From contig NZ_JAGGOY010000035.1 in the NCBI RefSeq assembly GCF_018614095.1, positions 7,295 through 71,294 of the forward strand: a DNA stretch of 64,000 nucleotides. Direction: 5' to 3'. The notes under the pieces were generated by a model. It saw only the letters and a program-made list of their open reading frames with translations. It did no database searches and was not told the origin of the DNA. Every line of letters begins with the position of its first letter. Position 1 is the first letter of the stretch. A program made the translations under genes and the position numbers. Of this stretch, positions 53,860-62,047 are shown piece by piece. This DNA comes from Streptomyces sp. ISL-87. Its GTDB lineage: Bacteria; Actinomycetota; Actinomycetes; Streptomycetales; Streptomycetaceae.

Positions 53860-55113
53860 ATGAAGATCGCAGTTGTGGGCGGCGGTTCCACGTACACACC
53901 GGAACTCGTCGACGGATTCGCCCGCCTTTTCCCGCAGGCGGATCTGTGCCTGGTCGACCCGGTCGCCGATCGCCTCGAAGTGATCGGCGGACTCTCCAGC
54001 AGGATCTTCGGTGACTACGGCGCCTCGGGCCGCGTCACGTGGACCAGCGACCTCGACGCCGGTCTCACCGACGCCTCCGTGGTCATCCTCCAGCTCCGCG
54101 TCGGCGGACAGCAGGCCCGGATCAGCGACGAGACCCTCCCGATGAGCTGCGGCTGCGTCGGTCAGGAGACCACCGGCTTCGGCGGTCTCGCCAAGGCCAT
54201 GCGCACGGTCCCCGTCGTCCTGGACATCGCCGAGCGCGCGGCGCGCCTCGCCGCGCCCGGCGCCTGGATCGTCGACTTCACCAACCCCGTCGGCATTGTC
54301 ACCCGCGCCCTGCTGGACGCCGGCCACCGCGCGGTGGGCCTGTGCAACGTGGCCATCGGGCTGGAGCGCTGGATCGCCGAGATGCTCGACGTCAAGCCGT
54401 CGTCGGTCCTGCTCGGACACGTCGGGCTCAACCACCTGACGTGGGAGCGGGCCGTGTACGTCGACGGGGTCGACCGCCTGCCCGAGCTCCTGGAGACCCG
54501 GCCCGAGGAGCTGGCCGCCGAGGTCGGACTGCCGCCCCGGACTCTGCTCTCCACCCGGTCCCTGCCCTCGTACTACCTGCGCTACTTCTACTGCCACGAC
54601 GAGGTCGTCCGCGAGGACACCGGCCGCCCCACCCGGGGCGAGCAGGTCGCCGCGATCGAGTCGGAACTGCTCCGGATGTACGCCGACCCGACGCTCAGCA
54701 AGAAGCCCAAGCTCCTGGAGGAGCGGGGCGGCGCCTACTACTCGGAGGCGGCGGTCGGGCTGCTGTCCTCGCTGCTGAACCCGAGCGCGGCGGGCCCGCA
54801 CGCCGTCAACGTACGCAACAACGGCACCCTGCCGTTCCTCTCCGACGACGCCGTCATCGAGGTGACCTGCGACGTGGACACGAACGGCGCCCGCCCCCGG
54901 CCGGTCGCCCCGGTCGAGCCGAGCATGTCCGGCCTCATCGCCTCGGTCAGCGCGTACGAGGAACTCGCCCTGGAAGCAGCGATACGCGGGGGCCGCGAGC
55001 GCGTCTACGCCGCACTCCTCGCCCACCCGCTGATCGGCCAGCACCAGGCGGCGGAAGAGCTCACGGACAAGCTGATCGCGGCCAATGCCGAACACCTGGC
55101 ATGGGCTCGCTGA
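53860..55113 (+). CDS. Glycoside hydrolase family 4 (6-phospho-beta-glucosidase-like)
   Basis: A 417-residue NAD- and Mn-dependent GH4 enzyme. Rossmann VVGGGSTYTPELVDG, DFTNPVGIVT, metal Cys in LCNVAIG and His in GLNHLTW are intact. GH4 enzymes cleave glycosides by an oxidation-elimination mechanism, usually on 6-phosphorylated sugars. ATG 53860 follows GCAGGAG. In this cluster it pairs logically with the BadF-type kinase: phosphorylation of a sugar attached to an intermediate would make it a GH4 substrate. Confidence 0.9.
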   Translation: MKIAVVGGGSTYTPELVDGFARLFPQADLCLVDPVADRLEVIGGLSSRIFGDYGASGRVTWTSDLDAGLTDASVVILQLRVGGQQARISDETLPMSCGCVGQETTGFGGLAKAMRTVPVVLDIAERAARLAAPGAWIVDFTNPVGIVTRALLDAGHRAVGLCNVAIGLERWIAEMLDVKPSSVLLGHVGLNHLTWERAVYVDGVDRLPELLETRPEELAAEVGLPPRTLLSTRSLPSYYLRYFYCHDEVVREDTGRPTRGEQVAAIESELLRMYADPTLSKKPKLLEERGGAYYSEAAVGLLSSLLNPSAAGPHAVNVRNNGTLPFLSDDAVIEVTCDVDTNGARPRPVAPVEPSMSGLIASVSAYEELALEAAIRGGRERVYAALLAHPLIGQHQAAEELTDKLIAANAEHLAWAR

Positions 55114-55191
55114 AGCCCGCCCCCCATCGACAGCGGACGCAAGGGCCACACGCGGGCCGGTACCACTGACCAAGGATCGGACACACGAAGC

Positions 55192-56088
55192 ATGACCATG
55201 CACGACGACGAGATCATCATCGAGGACGAGGCCGTCCGTGAGCTCATCGCCACCCAGTTCCCCGAATGGAAGGCGCTGGAGGTCCGCCGCCTGACGTCGA
55301 GCGGCACGGTGAACGGAATCTTCCGCATCGGCGACGAGCTGGCGGCCCGCTTCCCGCTCCAGTCGGTGGACCCCGAGGTCTGCCGGGAGACCCTCCAGCG
55401 CGAGGCCCGGGCCTCGCAGCGGTTCGCCGAGCACTGTCCGGTCGCGGCTCCGCGCCCCGTCGCCCTCGGCGAGCCGGGCAGCGGCTACCCCCTGCCGTGG
55501 TCGGTGCAGATCTGGGTCCCCGGAGAGGTCGCCACCGCGGGCTTCGGCGGATCCCCGGACTTCGCCCGCGACCTCGCGGGTCTCCTCAAGGCGCTGCGGA
55601 CCGCCGACACCGAGGGCCGCACCTTCCAGGGCGAGAACCGGGGCGGCCACCTGCCCGACCACGACGAATGGGTCGAGCTCTGCTTCGAGAAGAGCGAGGG
55701 CCTGCTCGACGTGCCCCTGCTCCGCCGGCTCTGGAGCCACTTCCGCGAGCTCCCCGACAAGCCGGGCGACGTGATGACCCACGGCGACCTGACCCCGAAC
55801 AACGTCCTGGTCGAGGGCGGCCGGTTGGCCGGCGTCCTCGACAGCGGCGATTTCGCCCCGGCCGACCCCGCCCTCGACGTCATCGCCGCGTGGCACCTGC
55901 TCGACGACCCGTCTCGCGCGGTGTTCCGCGAGGAGCTGGGCTGCGACGACCTCGAATGGGAGCGCAGCAAGGCGTGGGCGTTCGAGCAGTGCATGGGCGC
56001 GATCTGGTACTACATCGACACCAACCCGGCGATGTACAACATGGGTCGTACCACCCTCGCGCGCATCGTCTCCAACACCCAGGTCTGA
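55192..56088 (+). CDS. Aminoglycoside phosphotransferase-like kinase
   Basis: A 298-residue protein-kinase-fold enzyme. The Brenner motif is MTHGDLTPNNVLV (catalytic Asp) followed by LDSGDFAPADPALDV (metal Asp). It resembles APH family enzymes that phosphorylate antibiotics or small molecules. ATG 55192 lies 78 bases after the GH4 gene. A self-resistance role (phosphorylating the product or an intermediate) is inferred, and fits with the HAD phosphatase beside the exporter; a biosynthetic kinase is the alternative. Confidence 0.85.
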   Translation: MTMHDDEIIIEDEAVRELIATQFPEWKALEVRRLTSSGTVNGIFRIGDELAARFPLQSVDPEVCRETLQREARASQRFAEHCPVAAPRPVALGEPGSGYPLPWSVQIWVPGEVATAGFGGSPDFARDLAGLLKALRTADTEGRTFQGENRGGHLPDHDEWVELCFEKSEGLLDVPLLRRLWSHFRELPDKPGDVMTHGDLTPNNVLVEGGRLAGVLDSGDFAPADPALDVIAAWHLLDDPSRAVFREELGCDDLEWERSKAWAFEQCMGAIWYYIDTNPAMYNMGRTTLARIVSNTQV

Positions 56089-56122
56089 TTTTCGAGCACA
56101 GTCACCGCGAGGGAGGAAGAAC

Positions 56123-56878
56123 GTGTTGAACCGTACTGCCCTGACGCCCGGGGAACGCGAGCAGCTGGACACCGAGGGATATGTGGTCCTCCTCGACGTG
56201 TTCACTCCGCAGGAATGCGACGAGCTGGGCGACGAGATGGACACCTCGTGGGAGAAGTTCCGCCTCCACGAGATCAGCGATTCCGAGGAGGGCGTCCGTT
56301 TCGTCGACAACGCCCTGTACTACTCGGCCAAGGTGCAGGACGGCCTCCTGCACCCGCTGCTCCTCGACGCCGCGAGCCAGATGGTCGGACCGCGGCTCCT
56401 GCTGAACCTGATCAACGGCCGCTCGCCCGCCGCGGGTGCGGCGGGCCAGCCACTGCACGTCTTGGACCGCCGTCGCGGGCGGCCCTTCGACAAGTGCAAC
56501 GCGATCTGGTGCCTCGACGACTTCACCGCCGAGAACGGCGCGACGCGCGTCATCCCGGGTTCCCACCTGGACGACACCGCCGCACTGGCCCGGATGGGCG
56601 ACGCGATGGACGCCCACCCGGACGAGGTCATAGTCGAGGCGCCTCGCGGTGCCGTCATCATGCACAACTCGCACCTCATCCACAGCGGTCGCCCGAACGC
56701 CAGCGGCGCCGACCGCCGGAGCATCCACGCGGCCTACACGCACCCGGAGATCCCGACGCACTACGATTGGACGGCGCTGCCGCCGGCCATCGTCGCGGAC
56801 CTGTCGGAGCAGGCGTTCGACCTGCTGGGCCTGAAGGAGGCGGCGCTGGACATGGAGGGCCTCGGAGCCCGGGTCTGA
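56123..56878 (+). CDS. PhyH-type oxygenase with altered metal-binding motif
   Basis: A 251-residue phytanoyl-CoA dioxygenase-family protein. The conserved core IWCLDDFTAENGATRVIPGSH and the distal His/Arg part (LIHSGRPNASGADRRSIH) are clear. The proximal motif, usually HxD (as in LHRDD), reads LHVLD: Leu stands where the iron-binding Asp should be and the Asp is one residue later. GTG 56123 is set by GGGAGGAAG. Last gene of the plus-strand run from the NRPS. It may be a hydroxylase using a shifted ligand, a halogenase-like variant, or inactive. Confidence 0.85.
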   Translation: MLNRTALTPGEREQLDTEGYVVLLDVFTPQECDELGDEMDTSWEKFRLHEISDSEEGVRFVDNALYYSAKVQDGLLHPLLLDAASQMVGPRLLLNLINGRSPAAGAAGQPLHVLDRRRGRPFDKCNAIWCLDDFTAENGATRVIPGSHLDDTAALARMGDAMDAHPDEVIVEAPRGAVIMHNSHLIHSGRPNASGADRRSIHAAYTHPEIPTHYDWTALPPAIVADLSEQAFDLLGLKEAALDMEGLGARV

Positions 56879-56892
56879 GACACGCGGCGCGG

Positions 56893-56934
56893 GAAGGCGC
56901 GGCGCAGCCGGGACACACCGGCCGCCGCGCCTTC
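56893..56934 (+). terminator. Hairpin terminator ending the cluster
   Basis: GAAGGCGCGGCG (56893-56904) pairs with CGCCGCGCCTTC (56923-56934), with an inner GCCGG/CCGGC stem, 15 bases after the PhyH stop codon. It marks the right end of the biosynthetic cluster. Confidence 0.8.
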
Positions 56935-57246
56935 GGCGATCCCGGATAGTGTGACGAGACATCCTCCGTACGCCCTTCGCTCGCCCTCCGCACGCCCCTG
57001 TGAAAGGCCTTCATGTCGGCCCTGCTTTCTTGGTCGTGGGTTTGAACTGGTCATTCGTAAGATCGGTGGACCCAGAGGTTCCGGGTATGGCTGTCATGTG
57101 GGCGCCGTGAGACGGCTGAAGGAGCTTGGCCGCCCGGAGCCCCGCGACGACTCGACCGCCAATTGGGAGATGCGACTCGATCGCTGTGTAGGGCAATGTC
57201 GGCGAGGTCGTCTGCTGGGCTGTGAACGCGCGACGAGCTGGCGGAG
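56935..57246. other. Junction sequence before IS fragments
   Basis: About 310 bases with no supported gene. The last part probably includes the leader of the IS110 fragment. No repeats of note were seen. Confidence 0.4.
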
Positions 57247-57345
57247 GTGGCCGTGCCCCGGATCTGGGCCGGAGTGGACATCGGCAAGGAACATCACCAC
57301 TGCGTGGTGATCGAGAGCCACGGCGGTGTGCGTCTTTCCGACGCC
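57247..57345 (+). pseudogene. IS110-family transposase, 5' fragment
   Basis: The first 30 or so codons of an IS110-type recombinase: PRIWAGVDIGKEHHHCVVIE carries the DEDD-domain start (first Asp in GVDIGKEHH). The match stops near 57340, where the sequence joins a truncated istB on the other strand. The remainder of the element is gone. Confidence 0.7.
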
Positions 57346-57677
57346 GGCGGTCCCAGCAGGGCTGCGTTGGCTTTGGCCTCGACGAAGGCGAGGGTGGCCA
57401 GATCTTTGATCTTGCGGGGGTCGAGTTCGGGCTGGAAAGCGAAGTCGTACTCGTCCAGGGTCTTGTGGTGCGGCAGTTTGGAGAGCCGGAGGCCGTGGCG
57501 GAAGCGCCGGTCGTCGCGGACTGCGAGTTCTTCGGCGAGGACGAGGTCGAGAAACTCGAGGTAGCCCATCTTGGCGTCGTCTGCTCTGTCGGCGTACTGG
57601 GTCAGGCTCTCGGCCAGGTGGGGCAGGCCGAGCTTGGCGGCCGTGCTGCGGATGCGGGTGCTGACCAGCGCGCTCAA
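57346..57677 (-). pseudogene. istB: IS21 helper ATPase IstB, truncated
   Basis: The N-terminal 110 residues of IstB: KLPHHKTLDEYDFAFQPELD and DLATLAFVEAKANAALLGPP. The frame breaks exactly in the Walker A loop (GPPGxGKT), where IS110-derived sequence begins. The TTG start at 57677 overlaps the istA stop, as is typical of IS21 operons. It cannot bind ATP. Confidence 0.85.
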
Positions 57678-59094
57678 CTGAGCTCCTCCGGCGTGGGGTG
57701 GGTTGTGAAGGGACGGGTCCCGGTCAGTTCGTCATAGACGGACAGCGGTCTGCGGCCGACCTCGACTCGGACGGCTGCTGCCCGGTTGAGGAGAGCCATC
57801 AGCGAGCGGGTTTCCTGGCTCAAGGCGTCTTGGTGGCGGAGCCGGGGTGGGATGTCGCCGGTGGTGGTTCGCCGGTTCCGTCCGTCGGGAAGACCGTCCC
57901 AGTGCTTTTCGTCGACGACGCAGGCCCCGCGGCCGACGGCCCGCCGACGGGTGGCCAGCAGGGTCACTCCGTCGGCGTTCGGCATGGTGGCATGCAGGGT
58001 GATCTGGGACTTCGTGGCCCTGACTTCGCCCAGTTGACGCGGGCGGACCTTTCGGGCCGGCACTGCGTAGAGGTTCGCGTCGAAGGCAACAAGGCAGTCC
58101 TTGCCGACATGGCGAAGGTGTCGCTGAGTGACGACATAGGGCGTCGCCGGCAGCGGACGCAGGGCCATGTGGTCGCGGATCGCGCGGTGGCCGATGACTT
58201 CACCGTGGGTACCGTGGGATTTGGCTCGGCGGAGGGGTACCCAGGCGTTGAACGCGGCGTCCAGTTCCTCGGTGGAGGAGAAGGCCCGTCCGGCCAGGAC
58301 GTGGTCGCGGACGATCAGGACTTGCCGCTCGACCCGGCCCTTTCCGGTGGGGCGGTAGGCGGCCAGGACGTCGATGTCGAAGTCGTAGTGCCCGGCGAAT
58401 CCGACGGCTTCGGGATGCAGAGGGACCGCCTCGCCCGGTGCGACGTGCCGGCGGACGACGGTCTTGGTGCGCTCGTAGACGATCGACATCGGCACCCCGC
58501 CGAAGTGGGCGAACGCCTGGCGGTGGCAGTCAAAGAATGTGGCAAGGTCCTGGCTGGTGGTCAAGCAGCAGAACGGACCCCGCGAGTAGGACAAGGTCAT
58601 GTGGAACGAGTAGACCTTCGGGATCCCGACGTGGGCGAGGATCTTTCCCTCGTCTCCCCAGTCGACCTGGGCCTGTGCTCCGGGGACCACTTCGAACCTG
58701 CGGTGGAGACCGGCGAGCTCCCCTGGGGTGATGCCCAGTTCTTCCGCGACTCGGGGCCGGGCCTCTTGCATGTAGAGCTTCACCCGCTGGTAGTTGCCGG
58801 TGAAGCCGTACTCCGCAACCAGCCGCTCGTGGACCACTGCCCCTTTGATCAGGATCTCCGACCGCAGCATCGCGTCGATCAGTGGCGCAACATCATCCAC
58901 CATCCGTCCGCGAGCGTGCCCGGTCGATGACCGACGAGGCGGAGACATCGGGGCCCGGGTGGTCAGGTATTTGCGGGGACCGTGCGGCGGTTGAGCCCCG
59001 TCTCCCTCGCGATCTCGGACAAGCTCATCGCCGCGGACTCGAACAGTCCGCAAAAACGCCGAACCTCCATCCACCGCTGCGGGTCCAAGACCAC
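57674..59094 (-). pseudogene. istA: IS21 transposase IstA, frameshifted
   Basis: A DDE transposase of the IS21 family: AQVDWGDEGKI (first Asp), FDCHRQAFAHFGGVP with the YERTKTVV stretch (second Asp region replaced by Glu-Arg), and FNAWVPLRRAKSHGTHGEV (Glu region). The proper N-terminus starts at GTG 59094 (DPQRWMEVRRFCGLFE, then the helix-turn-helix LSEIARETGLNRRTV). Two extra bases in a CCCC run at about 58978-58983 put it out of frame with RKYLTTRAP-like sequence. The element is therefore inactive. Confidence 0.85.
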
Positions 59095-59166
59095 GGTGAG
59101 CCGCCCTCCACCACCCCGAACAGGCCAGCAGCAGGCTGCCCAGCAGCATCCCTCAGCACGTCAAAA

Positions 59167-59218
59167 GCTGGGCACGTTCATTCGTACGTGGCTGGGCACG
59201 TTCATGTGTACGCCGACA
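59167..59218. repeat. IS21 end with tandem terminal repeats
   Basis: GCTGGGCACGTTCAT occurs at 59167-59181 and again at 59191-59205, each followed by a GTACG-type extension. Multiple short repeats at the tips are a feature of IS21 elements. The end of the element is probably at 59218 (...CGCCGACA). The opposite end has been lost with istB. Confidence 0.7.
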
Positions 59219-59400
59219 ACTGTCCCGGCACCACGAACCAGTCCCACCAGGCGGCGAGCCTGGTCCTCGCCCAGGACGGGCTCGCGCCCCGGGCCTCGGA
59301 ATCCGACATAGCGTCCACGCTCGCACCCTAGGCGGCGGCACGACCGGCGGGCGTCCCTCTTCAGTCGCGCGGTCCGACGACGAAAGTCGAGGTCGCGCAT
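59219..59400 (-). pseudogene. Possible gene truncated by the IS21 insertion
   Basis: A minus-strand frame starting at ATG 59400 (RDLDFRRRTARLKRDAR), 24 bases downstream of the GNAT-like gene and thus plausibly in its operon. After about 60 codons it runs into the IS21 end repeat. Basic and Arg-rich; no family recognised. It may be the stump of a gene disrupted by the IS. Confidence 0.3.
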
Positions 59401-59424
59401 GCGCCCGCCCCCGCACACATTCGT

Positions 59425-60489
59425 TTACCGGCCGGCCGCCTCCGCGATCGTCACGAGGCAGGTCTCGCTGATGACCGCGCCTCGCCGCCGCTTGACCGTG
59501 GCGGAGGCGAGCCCGAGGTCGATGCTGCGGCAGCCGAGCTCGAAGGCGTACCGGACGGGGCCGTGGATCATCGCCTGGAGGTAGGCGAACTCGCGGCCGG
59601 GCACGTCGTCGGCGAGCCCGATCTCGTACCCCCCCAGGACCTCGCCCTGGACGGCGAAGAAGTAGACCGCGACGAGGCGGCCCGCGTCGTCGCGGACGAC
59701 GCTGGCGTGGCAGGCGTCCTCGCCGAAGGCGCGGACCCATTCCCGGAGCCGGAAGAGGCTGAGGCGGGGGTGGTCGACGACGCCGTACTTCGCCTTGACG
59801 GCGAAGACCAGCGGGGCGGCCTCTTCCAGCACGGAGACGGCGGGCACCCGGGCCGCCGGGTAGCCGAGGGCCTCGAAGCGGCGCCGGTCCTTGCGGCAGC
59901 GTTCCCGCTGTGAGGGGCTCAGCGCGGCGATGTGCTGCTCCGGGTCGTCGCCGGTGAGATACAGGTTGGCGGTCTCGTCGAGGGTACGGACGAGGGCGCG
60001 CGGCCCGATACCGGCGGCGAAGGCCTCGGCCTCCTCGCGGCGGACGTGCAGGGCGACCGGCAGGTCCCCCGCCTCGTCGGCCTCGCCGAAGACCTGGGCG
60101 GCGAGGGCCGCCTGCACGCGCGCGGTCTCCTTGTCGTCCAGCCGCGTGTCGGTCACCGCACCGGCGGCCAGGTCGCGGCAGCCGCCGACGACGGCCCAGC
60201 GCCGCGAGTCCTTCAGGACGGGCCGCTCCAGCTGCTCGCCGAGCTCGTTCAGGTCGTAGAACCCTCCGGAGAAGCGGGCGGAGGACGGACGGTGGGCACC
60301 GAGGACGCCGATGACCCGCCCGCCGATCAGGGCCACGGCCCAGCGGGTCCGCCACCGGCCGTCCCCGTCCATGGAGGCGAGGCGGCGCGGCGAGAGGCTG
60401 ACGGAACGGGGGCGACAGGTGACGTCGAGCAGCTCCGCAGGGAAGGTCTCCCGGGTCTCGACGGTGAGGGGGCCGCTGTTGTCGGTCAC
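59425..60489 (-). CDS. GNAT/FemAB-type acyltransferase
   Basis: A 354-residue protein with a C-terminal FemAB/GNAT-fold domain: LSPSQRERCRKDRRRFEALG, then VVRDDAGRLVAVYFFAVQGEVLGGYEIGL and GCRSIDLGLASATVKRRRGA. Relatives transfer amino acids from aminoacyl-tRNA (FemX-like) or acyl groups from CoA, in peptidoglycan or in peptide antibiotic assembly. GTG 60489 is chosen with GGGAGAGG upstream. It lies beyond the IS scars, so its membership in the cluster is possible but not shown. Confidence 0.75.
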   Translation of the reverse strand: MTDNSGPLTVETRETFPAELLDVTCRPRSVSLSPRRLASMDGDGRWRTRWAVALIGGRVIGVLGAHRPSSARFSGGFYDLNELGEQLERPVLKDSRRWAVVGGCRDLAAGAVTDTRLDDKETARVQAALAAQVFGEADEAGDLPVALHVRREEAEAFAAGIGPRALVRTLDETANLYLTGDDPEQHIAALSPSQRERCRKDRRRFEALGYPAARVPAVSVLEEAAPLVFAVKAKYGVVDHPRLSLFRLREWVRAFGEDACHASVVRDDAGRLVAVYFFAVQGEVLGGYEIGLADDVPGREFAYLQAMIHGPVRYAFELGCRSIDLGLASATVKRRRGAVISETCLVTIAEAAGR

Positions 60490-60691
60490 GCCTCTCCCTT
60501 GCTTCGGTGACGGCTGATACTCCCCCAACTGCCAGGGGTGTGAAGGATGTTAGGGGCTGACACAGGAGGTGTCAGCAATCAAGGGGAAAGTTCTCGAATG
60601 CGGAGACAATCCCCATTCGAGTTCGGCCAATCGTCGAAAACCAGCCAGGCCGCCCCCGGTGTGAGAGGCGCGAGAGGAACGCGAGAGGAAC

Positions 60692-60731
60692 GCGAAACGG
60701 CCGGCATCCGGGAGGATGCCGGCCGTTTCGC
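60692..60731 (-). terminator. Strong hairpin terminator
   Basis: Perfect 18-base stem GCGAAACGGCCGGCATCC (60692-60709) with complement at 60714-60731 and a four-base loop, 12 bases past the stop of the SnoaL-like remnant on the minus strand. Confidence 0.8.
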
Positions 60732-60742
60732 CGCGGTCGACC

Positions 60743-61060
60743 TCAGGCGTTCGCCGCCGGCTGCGGTGCCGTCCCGGACATCCACAGCGGACGCACCGAC
60801 GTACGCGAGATGCGCCAGCCGGCGGACGTGCGGCGCAGGTCCGCCTCCCACACACCGCCCACGGTGAACAGCGGGTCGAGGTCCTCGCCGAGCGCCTTGA
60901 GGGCGGCCTCGTGGTGGACGTGGGTCATCAGGGAGTTCCACGACGCCGTGGCCGACGAACCATCGCCGTCGCCCTCGCCATCGCCGTCGACATCGATCAG
61001 AAGGTCCGTGTTTCTTACGTCGTCGAAGCGGAGCGCTTCGGCCTGACACAGCCAAAGCAG
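60743..61060 (-). pseudogene. SnoaL-like (NTF2-fold) protein, 5'-truncated
   Basis: The C-terminal 90 or so residues of a SnoaL_4-type protein: ATASWNSLMTHVHHEA and LFTVGGVWEADLRRTSAGWR then ISRTSVRPLWMSG. The upstream half of the domain, which carries the entrance of the pocket and catalytic Asp/His, is replaced by unrelated sequence beyond about 61060. An acidic Gly-Asp repeat (VDGDGEGDGDGSS) lies at the junction. Its terminator is intact. Confidence 0.65.
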
Positions 61061-61615
61061 AATCGGGGCCGGTGACCACACGGGCGGACCAGCACACTGA
61101 CACCGCTGCAAAATGGTGTCGCCGTGAATCGCCGACAGTGGCACCGGTCTCGATATCCTGCGTAAGACGCGTTTGGCAGGATGATCTCCAAAAAGCTTGG
61201 ATACCGTGGATACCGACCGGACTGTCCAGCATTCTCGAGTCGTACGGGTATGCAACCGCATCCGTTACAGATAGATAGGCGACTTTGGTGTTTTGGTCTG
61301 GTATTCCGTCTCTGGAGTGGGAGCTGAGCCGGAGAGGGTGGTCCCTTCCCGGCCTCGTGGTCATCGCCTGGTGGTCCGTCCGGTTCGGCTGTCCGAATAC
61401 CTGGCGGAACACCGAAGCGTCCGTGTCGACGCACGGGTGGTTGGCCACCCCTTCGATCAACCCGGCCTAGGACCCGACGGACAGCGACCGGATCTCGATC
61501 ACTGAGCTTCTTCGAGTTGGCCACCGATCGGGTGACGGGCCGTGAAGCGCAACGAGCGAGGCCCCTGGGCTGTTGATCGAGATGTCTGACGTCTCAATCA
61601 CGTAGCTCGGGGGCC
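61061..61615. other. Mosaic sequence without a supported gene
   Basis: About 555 bases with lower GC and only short frames on both strands. It lies between the SnoaL remnant and an IS fragment and is best described as debris from insertions and deletions. I found no recognisable protein remnant. Confidence 0.4.
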
Positions 61616-61918
61616 TTGTTGGTCATCCATCCTGCCGCACTCGACCTGCCGCACGCACTCGTGGAGTGGGTCACCATGCTGATCGTTACCCGTGAGGGCG
61701 ACCGGCGCTGCAAGCTCCGTCCGTCCCAGCGCGCGATGGTGGCACTGGTGTACCTGCGCGAACACGCCACGCTGGCGAAGCTCGCGACCGGATTCGGGAT
61801 CAGCGTGTCCACCGCCCACGCCTACACCAGCGCCGTCGTCGACCTGCTCGCCGCACGTGCCCCGGGTCTGCTGAAGACGCTGCGCGAGCATGATCCCGAC
61901 TTCGTTTTTGGCTCTACA
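61616..61918 (+). pseudogene. IS5-like transposase, N-terminal fragment
   Basis: The helix-turn-helix part of a DDE transposase of the type seen in IS112-like elements: [20 protein letters not shown] and [21 protein letters not shown]. The frame ends at about 61918-61930 before any catalytic residue. The body of the element is missing. Confidence 0.65.
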
Positions 61919-62047
61919 TGTTTGCGATGACGCACCACGTGGAGTGCGTGGCGATCCTGGAGCCGGTGAAGTAGGGGCGCGCCAGCCAACCGAACGGGCA
62001 GCCGCGAGGGTCTGGTTCCTCCGCCGCGGAGGCGATACGGTCGGCTG

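Noticed and set aside
53734..56310. 858-codon minus-strand frame opposite GH4 and kinase genes
   Set aside because: Spans several real genes on the other strand; no start signal or motif.
61927..61974. 16-codon frame reading [15 protein letters not shown]
   Set aside because: Looks like the tail of a protein but is too short to assign; it may be the end of a deleted gene upstream of the methyltransferase repeat.
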